NCBI GenBank assembly: GCA_964410945.1
Contig: CAYPJE010000014.1
Span: forward strand, 1 to 64,000
Source of the DNA: CAYPJE01 sp964410945
GTDB lineage: Bacteria; Fidelibacterota; Marinisomatia; Marinisomatales; TCS56
Direction: 5' to 3'
DNA length: 64,000 bases
This document shows, in pieces, positions 16,831-24,897 of the stretch (position 1 is its first letter; every line of letters starts with the position of its first letter). A program made the position numbers and the translations under genes. The notes below the pieces were generated by a model. The model searched no databases and was not told the DNA's origin. It saw nothing but the letters and a program-made list of their open reading frames with translations.

Positions 16831-18096
16831 ATGGATCTTTTTGACAAGTGTAATACGGATGGTGGATATTTTGGAAAGTATCGCCTGGCCGGAGATAAAT
16901 ATTTTACTCAACCAATTCTAACACCATATCCCGGGACAATAATGGAATATGCCGGTAAGCGGCAGATTATGTGGTCGATTAATAATTATCTGGGATTGGC
17001 GCAGAATAAGGAAATCAGGCAGGTAGCAATTGATGCTGCCACTGAATTTGGACCTGGGGCGCCTATGGGATCACGCATGATGAGTGGTAATACTGAATAT
17101 CATATCGCACTGGAAGGAAAACTGGCTGATTACTCCCAGAAAGAAGCTGCAATTCTATTTAATTATGGCTATCTGGGAGTTTTAGGTACAATTGCTTCTT
17201 TATCGGAATCGGATGATATAATTGTGATGGACAAGCTGGCCCATGCTTCGATTATCGACGGTGCCTTTTTATCCCAGAGTCAGTTTAGAGTCTTTCGTCA
17301 CAATGATATGGATAGCCTTGAAGCAACATTGAAACGAGCCAATCGCGATCGCAAAGGTGGCATCCTCGTAGTGATTGAGGGGACTTATGGTATGACTGGT
17401 GATCTGGCCAACCTGCCGGAAATATGTCGTCTGAAAGATAAATACGATGCCAAATTATTTGTGGATGATGCCCATGGTTTTGGTGTGCTTGGTGATGGAG
17501 GAAGAGGAATCGGTGAGCATTTTGGTATTCAGGATAAGATTGACCTGTATTTTGGAACTTTCGCCAAGGCCTTTGCTTCTATCGGTGGTTTTACATCTAC
17601 TCATGAATCAGTGGCGGACTGGATACGCTATAACGCCCGGACCCAGGTTTTTGCCAAAAGTCTGCCCATGATCTATGTGAAGACACTGGAAAAGACTTTG
17701 GAGATGGTAATCGATGGGAGTGATCTTCGTGCTAAAATGTGGGCCAATGCCAATTCACTGAAAGAGGGTCTCCGCGAAGCTGGTTTTCTGGTGGGCTGGG
17801 GAAACTCTCCGATTTGTCCGGTTTACGTTACCGTCAGCGATGAAAAGCTGGTGGAGGTTGGTACAGCTATGATCAAATATCTTCGTGACCATGGTATTTT
17901 TGTTTCCGGTGTAGCTCATCCGGTAATCCCCCATGGTTTACTTATGTTCAGAATGATACCGACCTCAACCCATACCCAGGATGAGATAGATCAGACGATT
18001 GCTGTATATCGAGCTATGCGTGATGATCTGGGACTCGATCTTTCTGTCGATCCGGCTGGTGAACGGAAGATTAAACGGTTATATGGAATTGTATAG
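16831..18096 (+). CDS. alpha-oxoamine synthase, likely cysteate acyltransferase
   Basis: A 421-aa fold-type I PLP enzyme of the 8-amino-7-oxononanoate synthase / serine palmitoyltransferase / KBL family. H215 and D212 in VDDAHGFGVLG contact PLP, and K246 in GTFAKAF is the Schiff-base lysine. Such enzymes condense an amino acid with an acyl thioester and release CO2. Next to a cysteate synthase the likely substrate is cysteate, giving 3-oxo-capnine, the base of sulfonolipids. AAGGA precedes the ATG by eight bases, ten bases after the preceding stop, so all three genes are one operon. A ketone reductase gene is not in the window. Confidence 0.8.
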   Translation: MDLFDKCNTDGGYFGKYRLAGDKYFTQPILTPYPGTIMEYAGKRQIMWSINNYLGLAQNKEIRQVAIDAATEFGPGAPMGSRMMSGNTEYHIALEGKLADYSQKEAAILFNYGYLGVLGTIASLSESDDIIVMDKLAHASIIDGAFLSQSQFRVFRHNDMDSLEATLKRANRDRKGGILVVIEGTYGMTGDLANLPEICRLKDKYDAKLFVDDAHGFGVLGDGGRGIGEHFGIQDKIDLYFGTFAKAFASIGGFTSTHESVADWIRYNARTQVFAKSLPMIYVKTLEKTLEMVIDGSDLRAKMWANANSLKEGLREAGFLVGWGNSPICPVYVTVSDEKLVEVGTAMIKYLRDHGIFVSGVAHPVIPHGLLMFRMIPTSTHTQDEIDQTIAVYRAMRDDLGLDLSVDPAGERKIKRLYGIV

Positions 18097-18239
18097 TGAA
18101 TTACTGTTTATTGAAATTAGAATTGATTTATTCAATTCCTGAAATTGGTGTAACAGGTGATTAAGTACTTGAAATACAATAACTTTTTTAAGTTAATATC
18201 ATCCTGTTATTGATTTTTGATATTGCATATATTTTAAAT

Positions 18240-19241
18240 ATGAATAAGGGACAATCAGGTATTATTATATACAAACCTCCAGGAAAACTTCCTGTTGTAG
18301 AGGTTAAACATCAGATTGATGATCTTTGGTTGAATTTAAATGATTTATGTACATTATTCCAACGTGATAAATCGGTGATTTCAAGACACATTAATAATAT
18401 ACTTAAAACTGGAGAACTGAAGCGTATTTCAGTTGTTGCAAATTTTGCAACAACTGCGACCGATGGAAAAACATACCAGGTGACTTATTATAATCTGGAT
18501 ATGATTATAAGTGTAGGCTATCGTATAAATTCTAAAGTTGGTACCCATTTCCGTATTTGGGCCACAAGCATACTTAAGGATTATTCAGTAAAAGGATATG
18601 CTCTTAATATAAGAAGATTGCATGCTGCCGAGGAAAAATTGGATGAATTAACTAGGAGTATAAGGCTGATCGGTACGGTAGCACAAAACCGTGATTTATC
18701 AGGAGTTGAATCTGAAGGACTTCTGAAAATAATAACTGATTATGCCTATGGATTAGAAACATTGGATAATTTTGATCGCCGTACTCTTAAAATTCAATCA
18801 ACCAGTGAAAATATGCGATTTATCCTGGATTATCATACAGCGCGGAAAAGCATTAATGAAATGAAAATTCAATTAAGTCAATCTGGTGTCGATAACAGTT
18901 TGTTTGGAATAGAAAAAGATGATTCATTGGAGGGTTCTCTCAGGAATATTCATCAATCCATAAACGGGGTGGATGCCTACCCAAGTATAGAAGAAAAAGC
19001 CGCGCATCTACTCTATTTTATTATTAAAAATCATCCCTTCACTGATGGCAATAAGCGTATCGCCGCCGCTCTGTTCCTGTGGTTTTTGGATCGTAATGCT
19101 TGTCTATATAATGTCGATGGAACCAAAAGAATTGCCGATAATGCCCTGGTTGCACTCACCTTGATGGTTGCTGAGAGTGATCCGTCAGAAATGGAATTAA
19201 TTATCAAAGTTATCATAAATCTGATTAATTTAAAAAACTGA
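18240..19241 (+). CDS. RhuM-like protein fused to a Fic domain
   Basis: About 333 aa from ATG at 18240. The N-terminal ~130 aa resemble RhuM-type virulence proteins (WLNLNDLCTLF, DKSVISRHI and YYNLDMIISVGYRI segments). The C-terminal part is a Fic domain whose active-site loop HPFTDGNKR is complete (about residues 267-275), so it should transfer AMP or another nucleotide to a protein target. No separate antitoxin gene is adjacent. An inhibitory helix in cis is possible but not evident. The gene is AT-rich and has no clear SD, which suggests acquisition by transfer. Confidence 0.75.
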   Translation: MNKGQSGIIIYKPPGKLPVVEVKHQIDDLWLNLNDLCTLFQRDKSVISRHINNILKTGELKRISVVANFATTATDGKTYQVTYYNLDMIISVGYRINSKVGTHFRIWATSILKDYSVKGYALNIRRLHAAEEKLDELTRSIRLIGTVAQNRDLSGVESEGLLKIITDYAYGLETLDNFDRRTLKIQSTSENMRFILDYHTARKSINEMKIQLSQSGVDNSLFGIEKDDSLEGSLRNIHQSINGVDAYPSIEEKAAHLLYFIIKNHPFTDGNKRIAAALFLWFLDRNACLYNVDGTKRIADNALVALTLMVAESDPSEMELIIKVIINLINLKN

Positions 19242-19290
19242 TTGATTTGATTGATCGTATGTGAGTACCATTAAGATGATCTGCAACTTT

Positions 19291-19701
19291 CTATTTAAAT
19301 ACACCATGCGAATCAATTGTATTTGGAATACTATTTACTACTTCTTTAAACAATAAGGCTGAATATTTATATTCACCCTTTATGTAATATTTATAGGCTT
19401 CATGAAAAAATTCTGATTCAGGCAAATCATGACCAGATTCTTCAGAAAATAATAAATTCGCTTTCCAGTAACTATAGGCAGAATTCTTATATTGATTAGT
19501 CTCGAAGAATGCTACACCAAGTGAATAATAAACCATTGAATTGTAAGGCCCATTTTTATTTGAAATTTCAGCAAATTTGATTGCACGCTCGTAATCCTGC
19601 ATTTGGTGCGCAAGATATATAGTTGTATAGGGACTACCGCAACCTGGAATACTTATAAATAAAAGAAGAAGTATAAAGCCAATTGTGATTCTTACTTTCA
19701 A
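19291..19701 (-). CDS. TPR-like lipoprotein
   Basis: A 136-aa protein starting at a TTG with GGAGG eight bases upstream. That SD lies within the last codons of the helicase gene, so translation is coupled. The leader has a lipobox (SIPGC). The mature part shows one or two tetratricopeptide-like helix pairs (AHQMQDYERAIKFAEISN and YYSLGVAFFETNQYKNSAYS). It is probably a lipid-anchored scaffold of unknown partner. The adjacency to a DNA helicase has no obvious functional meaning. Confidence 0.55.
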   Translation of the reverse strand: MKVRITIGFILLLLFISIPGCGSPYTTIYLAHQMQDYERAIKFAEISNKNGPYNSMVYYSLGVAFFETNQYKNSAYSYWKANLLFSEESGHDLPESEFFHEAYKYYIKGEYKYSALLFKEVVNSIPNTIDSHGVFK

Positions 19702-19704
19702 TAT

Positions 19705-22674
19705 TTAATCCTCCCACTCTGGGCACAGCAGGGCCTTGAAATCACACCAGTCACAGTGGCGGCCCTTCCGGTGGCCGAATTCCTTTCCTTTGATCCCATC
19801 GACCACAGTGCCGATCTTGGCCTTAAATCCTTCCAGCTCATCCAATGTGAAACCATGGCTGTGTTCCGGATCGTCTTCCTGCAGATAGAGCAGACTGGCT
19901 GCTTCAGGTAAGCCTTTGGGTTCCTTCTCAGTCTGTTGTGCCAGATATATGCAATAGACCGCCAGCTGGAGACTTTTCTCCGGTTTTTCATTGGCCCGTC
20001 CGGTCTTGTAATCGACCACTTTCAGGCCTGATCCCAATTGGTCGATGCGGTCAATTTTACCACGGATCGTACAGGATTCCAGGTCGAAGTTGAAGCTGTA
20101 TTCGGTGTGTAAGACATTGGCAGGATTGGTTGCATTATACTGATGATAACGCTTCAGCATTTCGATTCCCCGTTCCTTGAAGCTGGTCTCACGGGATTCA
20201 TAATCAAAGCCTTCCGAGTACCAGAATCGTTCCAGTAAATCCAATAATTCTGCTTCCGTCGATAACGTATCTTTATGGAAATGTTCCAATACCTGGTGGA
20301 TTATATTTCCGAAGACCAGCTGTGGCTTATCACCGGTCTCGGGGATATTGTCAATATAGGCCAGGCGATATTTCAAGGGACATTGATCATAGGTTTCGAT
20401 AGCGCTGGCCGAGAGTTTCAAGTGGCCGGGAATCTCCAGCGGGGGGAGTGCCATCATTTTTTCCTGTAACTCAAGTTCCCAGTTTGAGCCGGTCCAGGTA
20501 ATTGCCTGTTTTTTGGCTAACGCCGTCAGCCGTTCCAGAGCACTCACCAGATCCCGGGCCAGCGGATACTGATCCTGCGCCAGCGCTTCGGTCAGGCGCT
20601 GCTCGTACTCAATTCTAAGATCGTTATAATCAGTTTTTTTTTCATTAACCGGTTTGTCAGTCATTTTGGTAGTCCTGATAAGATTGTCAGGGATTTCCTT
20701 TACGAAGGGTGAGGTTCGCTTCTCCGGTGCCAGTATCAGCAGTTCATCCTGGGCCCGGGTGAGAGCCACGTAGAACAGGCGTCGTTCCTCCTGTCGGTGA
20801 CGCTCACGGGGATCGAGCTTATGGAGATCTTTGACCTTCAATAATTCCGGGGGGGGCGAATCGATATATTTATTCTTCCGATAATTAAGGGGAAAACGCT
20901 GGGTCTGGTTATAAGGAATGATTACAGCCGGATATTCCAGGCCTTTGGCTTTGTGGATCGTTTGAACCAGTACCGCGGGAACAGTGGATTTTTTTGGTTC
21001 CCGGGCGGCAACTGCCCCTGCTTTCCTTAGTGTTTCCATATAACGGGTGAAACTAAGCAACGAATTATTAGCCGGGTGGCGACGATTGAAATCCAGTGCC
21101 CGTGATATAAAGTCACCGGCATTGACCAGCGCTACCTGGTCCTGGTATTCATATTTATTGACTAAAGGTCGCAGCAGACCGGTCCGGGTGCAGATTAACG
21201 GGATAAGCTCGGCGGTTGTTTTTTTCAATCGGAGGGTTTGATCTCGGAGATAATCGATTTTGTCAAATAGACCATCGAGGATTTTATAACCGGAATTCTT
21301 CCTGATGGCATCGATCCGGCTGGTATAGTCACGCCGGGAAAAGGGCTGATACAGGGTTCGAGCCTCACCAGGCCCAAGGGTATTGGTCAGCAGGCGGTAG
21401 AAGCCCTGGTCGGCCTGCGGACTGTTAGTAACTACCTGGCACCAGGCCAACAGATCCCTGATAACCGGCAGCTCAAAATATTCCGAAACAAATACATTGA
21501 TGGGAATTCGAGCCTGTTGCAGTTGGCGGGCGGCTTCTTTAACCTGGTTTTTTGTCCGGCACAGAACAGTCATTTCATTGAGCTGATATCCGTGCTGGAG
21601 TAATTCTTTTACACGCTCGGGCAAGCTTTCATTCTGCTGGGAAGTCGATCCTTGGAACAGGTGCGGTTTATTGCCGGTTGTTCTTTCTGGATTAACCAGT
21701 ATTTTTTCCAGCCGGCCAATGTTATTTGCAATGACGGCATTAGCCGCATCCAGGATCGGCTGGGAGGAACGGTAGTTTTCCACCAGGTTGATTTCATTAT
21801 AGTCTGGATGCTTGCTGTAACGCTGGCGGAAATCGGCAATATTATAGGCGCTGGCACCTCGAAAACTGAAAATAACCTGATCATCGTCACCGACCACGGT
21901 GATGCTTTGGCGTTTACCTCCCAAGTGGTTGATGACCTCATTCAGGGCAAAATTATTATCCTGGAATTCATCGATAATCAGATTCTGGAAACGTTGTTGC
22001 AGTTTTTCCAGTACTGTATCATCCAGCATTAATTCATAGCACTGTTGAATCATATCGCCATAATCCACCAGGCCATCGGCATGTTTCCATTCCCGGTATT
22101 TACTGGCCACGCGAATTAAATCTGCGGTTTGTGCCGCCCGCTCAATTTCAGCCGGATCGTCACCCGATTCCGGTTCCGAATACGTTTTCAGATCGACTAA
22201 CTCATCACGGATCCGATTGAGAAAGGGAATGAATGATCTGGTTACCGCCTGAACCGGATCGGCGGCGAATTCCTTGGACTTGAGGGGACCTAATTCATCG
22301 AACCGGTTCAAGAGCATGAAAATGGCATCGCCTTCTTCGATCAGGATCGGCTGTTGTTCAGGCCGGTATCCGAATTCCTTCACCACTGAATAGCAGAAAG
22401 CATGAAAGGTGCCTACCGTCAATTCTTCGGCTGACGAACCAACCTCCGCCACAATCCGGGACTTCAATTCTTCGGCCGCTTTTTCCGTATAGGTGATTGC
22501 CAGGATTGATCCGGGCTCTATTCCGTGTTTTTCAATTAAATATACAATACGGTGGATTAAAGTGGTTGTTTTTCCGGTTCCGGCCCCGGCTACAATCATC
22601 AATGGCGCCGGCGGGTGGGTGATGGCGTCGGTCTGAGCCTGATTGGCTTTGAATTCTCCCCGGCAATATTCCAT
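19705..22674 (-). CDS. UvrD-type helicase fused to PD-(D/E)XK nuclease
   Basis: A 989-aa protein. An SF1A helicase core begins with Walker A GAGTGKTTT (about residues 29-37), then VIIDEFQD-like Walker B (LIIDEFQDN, about 245), VVGDDDQVIF, and motif VI VALTRAQD (about 655). The C-terminus is a RecB/AddB-type nuclease: H in FGNIIHQVLEHF, D in KIDRID and VVDYK. The cysteines QCPLKYR and CDWCDF...LLC would bind a 4Fe-4S cluster. It is likely a DNA end-processing or repair enzyme. It is a single-subunit arrangement, unlike RecBCD. The gene is divergent from the sigma-factor operon, with the prophage inserted between. Confidence 0.88.
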   Translation of the reverse strand: MEYCRGEFKANQAQTDAITHPPAPLMIVAGAGTGKTTTLIHRIVYLIEKHGIEPGSILAITYTEKAAEELKSRIVAEVGSSAEELTVGTFHAFCYSVVKEFGYRPEQQPILIEEGDAIFMLLNRFDELGPLKSKEFAADPVQAVTRSFIPFLNRIRDELVDLKTYSEPESGDDPAEIERAAQTADLIRVASKYREWKHADGLVDYGDMIQQCYELMLDDTVLEKLQQRFQNLIIDEFQDNNFALNEVINHLGGKRQSITVVGDDDQVIFSFRGASAYNIADFRQRYSKHPDYNEINLVENYRSSQPILDAANAVIANNIGRLEKILVNPERTTGNKPHLFQGSTSQQNESLPERVKELLQHGYQLNEMTVLCRTKNQVKEAARQLQQARIPINVFVSEYFELPVIRDLLAWCQVVTNSPQADQGFYRLLTNTLGPGEARTLYQPFSRRDYTSRIDAIRKNSGYKILDGLFDKIDYLRDQTLRLKKTTAELIPLICTRTGLLRPLVNKYEYQDQVALVNAGDFISRALDFNRRHPANNSLLSFTRYMETLRKAGAVAAREPKKSTVPAVLVQTIHKAKGLEYPAVIIPYNQTQRFPLNYRKNKYIDSPPPELLKVKDLHKLDPRERHRQEERRLFYVALTRAQDELLILAPEKRTSPFVKEIPDNLIRTTKMTDKPVNEKKTDYNDLRIEYEQRLTEALAQDQYPLARDLVSALERLTALAKKQAITWTGSNWELELQEKMMALPPLEIPGHLKLSASAIETYDQCPLKYRLAYIDNIPETGDKPQLVFGNIIHQVLEHFHKDTLSTEAELLDLLERFWYSEGFDYESRETSFKERGIEMLKRYHQYNATNPANVLHTEYSFNFDLESCTIRGKIDRIDQLGSGLKVVDYKTGRANEKPEKSLQLAVYCIYLAQQTEKEPKGLPEAASLLYLQEDDPEHSHGFTLDELEGFKAKIGTVVDGIKGKEFGHRKGRHCDWCDFKALLCPEWED

Positions 22675-22854
22675 GAGTAAAATTAAGCTAATTCGGCGAC
22701 GGGAGGAATTGGTTTATTTATCGGATGTCAAAGTGTTCAGGTTTTCGGGTGTTCGAATGTTCACAGGCATAGATGTCTGACGGGTTTTATATTATTATTG
22801 CTTGAAGGATAAGAACCCGGAAAACAGGGAGGGATATAAATATGGGCTAACACT

Positions 22855-22975
22855 TGAACTGAGACTCGCCAAAAACAAAAACGCCGATATTGCAGGACTT
22901 ACAGGTTAAGTGGTGTAAATAAAAATGAGACTCGCTCGGGAATATACGCGGATAATGAGACTGGAACGGGAACAT
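22855..22975 (+). promoter_or_regulatory. left-end transposase binding repeats
   Basis: Three direct copies of TGAGACT occur at 22860 (TGAGACTCGCC), 22926 (TGAGACTCGCTCGGGAA) and 22956 (TGAGACTGGAACGGGAA). The last two share a 17-base pattern. The first is preceded by TGAAC, giving a terminal TG. An inverted TGAGAC with the same TGAA lead lies at the right end (53154-53164). This resembles L1-L2-L3/R1 sites bound by MuA-type transposases. Confidence 0.6.
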
Positions 22976-23059
22976 AATCAGGCGAATTCGCATTAATATT
23001 TAAAAATTAGTGGGGGTCTATTGAATTTCTTTTTAAGCAATTCTGACATATTGGCATTG

Positions 23060-23227
23060 TCATTTTTCAAGATGATAAATCCTGGCTTTGAGTCCGTGGC
23101 GAATGTGCCTTAATTCTTGATTGATATCGTACATCATCCAGGATATATATATAAGCAGTATAATGTTCATTATTAATAAAATATATTTCAGTTTTTCAAG
23201 TAGCGATGAACCCGGTGTAGCAGTCAT
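23060..23227 (-). CDS. small prophage membrane protein (55 aa)
   Basis: Reading leftward from ATG at 23227 is a 55-codon gene with AAGGAG seven bases before the start. It has one strong transmembrane segment (about residues 14-33, rich in Ile and Leu), then a basic, helical tail with several His and Arg. It sits downstream of the repressor gene on the same strand, so it would be expressed in the lysogen. A role in superinfection exclusion or lysogenic conversion is a guess from position. No homology is recognised. Confidence 0.6.
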   Translation of the reverse strand: MTATPGSSLLEKLKYILLIMNIILLIYISWMMYDINQELRHIRHGLKARIYHLEK

Positions 23228-23329
23228 ATATACTCTCCTTATATTATATATAGCCGGGGGAATCTGACATGTTATAACCCGATTTAATCCCCATTCAAAT
23301 ACAGTTTCAATTCGATTTAAACGTCCCAG

Positions 23330-23662
23330 CTACCCAGGGTCAAGACCTGGATTAGTACGTCTTCGGCGATCTGCGTCCATTTCTTCAAGACGCTCATCAA
23401 TTTTTTTTAGCTCAGTTTTCAACTTAAGCAGCTCGTCATCATTATTGTCTAGAATCATTTTCCCCTCACCGGTAATTAACCAATTGAGGTTCAAATTATA
23501 CTCTTGGGCTAAGAAGGATAATTTGCTGATTGGAATATCAGTTTGGCCGGATTCATATCTTTTATACATCGAGAGGGATGTGTGCATTTTTAATGCTATG
23601 TCGGATTGTATAAGTCCAGCATATGAGCGAAAATCTTTAATATTATCACTAATAAGGCTCAT
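23330..23662 (-). CDS. prophage repressor, XRE-type helix-turn-helix
   Basis: A 110-aa protein with an N-terminal lambda-repressor-like HTH (about residues 8-60; SDIALKMHTSLSMYKRYESG) and an acidic, helical C-terminal tail that may dimerise. It has no LexA-like autocleavage domain. It is transcribed divergently from the early operon. A TATAAT box lies about eight bases before the ATG and no SD is seen, so the mRNA may be almost leaderless. A 20-bp dyad at 23684-23703 overlaps the promoter region and is a good operator candidate. Confidence 0.8.
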   Translation of the reverse strand: MSLISDNIKDFRSYAGLIQSDIALKMHTSLSMYKRYESGQTDIPISKLSFLAQEYNLNLNWLITGEGKMILDNNDDELLKLKTELKKIDERLEEMDADRRRRTNPGLDPG

Positions 23663-23683
23663 ATATTATACTTTTCCACTTGC

Positions 23684-23703
23684 ATAGCCAATATGTTGGC
23701 TAT
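23684..23703. promoter_or_regulatory. operator-like perfect dyad
   Basis: ATAGCCAATATGTTGGCTAT has eight-base arms separated by four bases. It lies at about the -35 position of the leftward repressor promoter (TATAAT near 23665-23670 on the minus strand), so repressor binding there could autoregulate. Confidence 0.55.
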
Positions 23704-23983
23704 ATATTCACTAAGCATTCATGGGTGAATGAGTTGATAAAACAATCAAAAATAATCCAATTTTCATACAATAAACTTGATAGTGGCCGGTCCTTGGTCA
23801 ATCCCTGGAATTTCATTCACCCAATCATCTCACCATCATTCAGGCAGGACCCAGGGACCGGACCGCTATTCAGTATTGTATAGCGGATCATGTCGGTTTA
23901 TCAACTAAAGGTATCTCACCACCTTTATGAGTCTACCACTCATTTAATCTATAAAAACTTAACAATCCAACCGGGTGCGAGCA
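23704..23983 (+). promoter_or_regulatory. early control region with several stems
   Basis: No gene is supported between the dyad and the first early gene. A six-base-arm dyad CATTCATGGGTGAATG is at 23716-23731. An imperfect inverted repeat pairs ATAGTGGCCGGTCC (about 23780-23793) with GGACCGGACCGCTAT (about 23855-23869). A further stem CCGCTAT...ATAGCGG spans 23863-23886. It may contain the early promoter plus an attenuator or further operators. Confidence 0.4.
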
Positions 23984-24397
23984 ATGGCAAAAAAGAAAAA
24001 TAATTTGCCAGACCCAATGCAGGCTACCCTAGATTTTATTTCCGCTAAATACTATACCCCTGAAGTCCTTTCCCTGGCAGTATCAAATTCCCTGAAAAAC
24101 TGTTCCTTATCCCGTGATCAAGTGGCCGATCTGTTATCCGCAATGCTTGAGAAACGGGTCACAGTTGAAATGCTAAATCACTATTCCTCAGAAGCTCACG
24201 AACACCAGATGCCAGCAGTGATGATTAAAGCATTCTGCAAAGTTACTCAATCGACCGAAGTAATAGAGCTGTTTCTCAATGATGAGCAGGCACTAATCAA
24301 GGGGAAGGATGTCACCAGGTTAGAGCTGCTGAAAAAACAGGAAAAACGGGCTCGCCTTGAACTGGAAATAAAGGACCTGGAGGAACAACTGAAATGA
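23984..24397 (+). CDS. early phage protein, unknown
   Basis: A 137-aa protein from ATG at 23984 (a GTG three codons upstream is possible). It begins with a lysine run (MAKKKNN), is mainly helical, and ends in a charged coiled coil (LELLKKQEKRARLELEIKDL). No family is recognised. As the first gene of the rightward early operon, overlapping the next gene by four bases (ATGA), it may be a regulatory or DNA-binding protein. Confidence 0.6.
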   Translation: MAKKKNNLPDPMQATLDFISAKYYTPEVLSLAVSNSLKNCSLSRDQVADLLSAMLEKRVTVEMLNHYSSEAHEHQMPAVMIKAFCKVTQSTEVIELFLNDEQALIKGKDVTRLELLKKQEKRARLELEIKDLEEQLK

Positions 24398-24897
24398 ATA
24401 ACCCTCTCATATTTGATATTCTCAATTACCAACCACCAGTCTTTTTAGGGCTCAGAATTCTACACATTATCTCTATAATAATAATCACTACACTATTTCT
24501 AGCTGATAGAAAATTCTTTAAGAGCACGCCCGCTCGTAATTCTCTGTCCTCCGCAAAAACGGTAGTCGGCTATACCTACAACTTATGGTCGGCTACCGCC
24601 CACCTTTGGAAAAGAATTCGCCAGATAGTGGCAATGAACAAATCCCCTGAAAAGCGGAATAAGAAGACCACCGGCCCCCACGATCCCCCTGGGGCCGGTG
24701 GCACCGGTATGACTCCCCGGCAATATCTGGATGCAGGATTTGCTCCATGTAATGGTTGCTCAACTCCGGTTGATGATGGGGGTTGCCCTGAGATTGGGGT
24801 CTGTCAGCTATGGGCTCAGTGGCAGTTACTGCAGGGACCAAAACAGTACGTAAGAATAAGGACAAATACAGGAATCGAAAATGTCAGAAAATACTAA
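24394..24897 (+). CDS. early phage protein with one TM segment and Cys cluster
   Basis: 167 aa. An N-terminal hydrophobic segment (about residues 17-38) is followed by a basic linker with a Pro/Gly-rich stretch. A C-terminal knot has four cysteines (CNGCSTPVDDGGCPEIGVC), likely zinc-binding or disulphide-linked. No family is recognised. Its start overlaps the previous stop and its end overlaps the next start, so it is part of the early operon. Confidence 0.5.
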   Translation: MNNPLIFDILNYQPPVFLGLRILHIISIIIITTLFLADRKFFKSTPARNSLSSAKTVVGYTYNLWSATAHLWKRIRQIVAMNKSPEKRNKKTTGPHDPPGAGGTGMTPRQYLDAGFAPCNGCSTPVDDGGCPEIGVCQLWAQWQLLQGPKQYVRIRTNTGIENVRKY

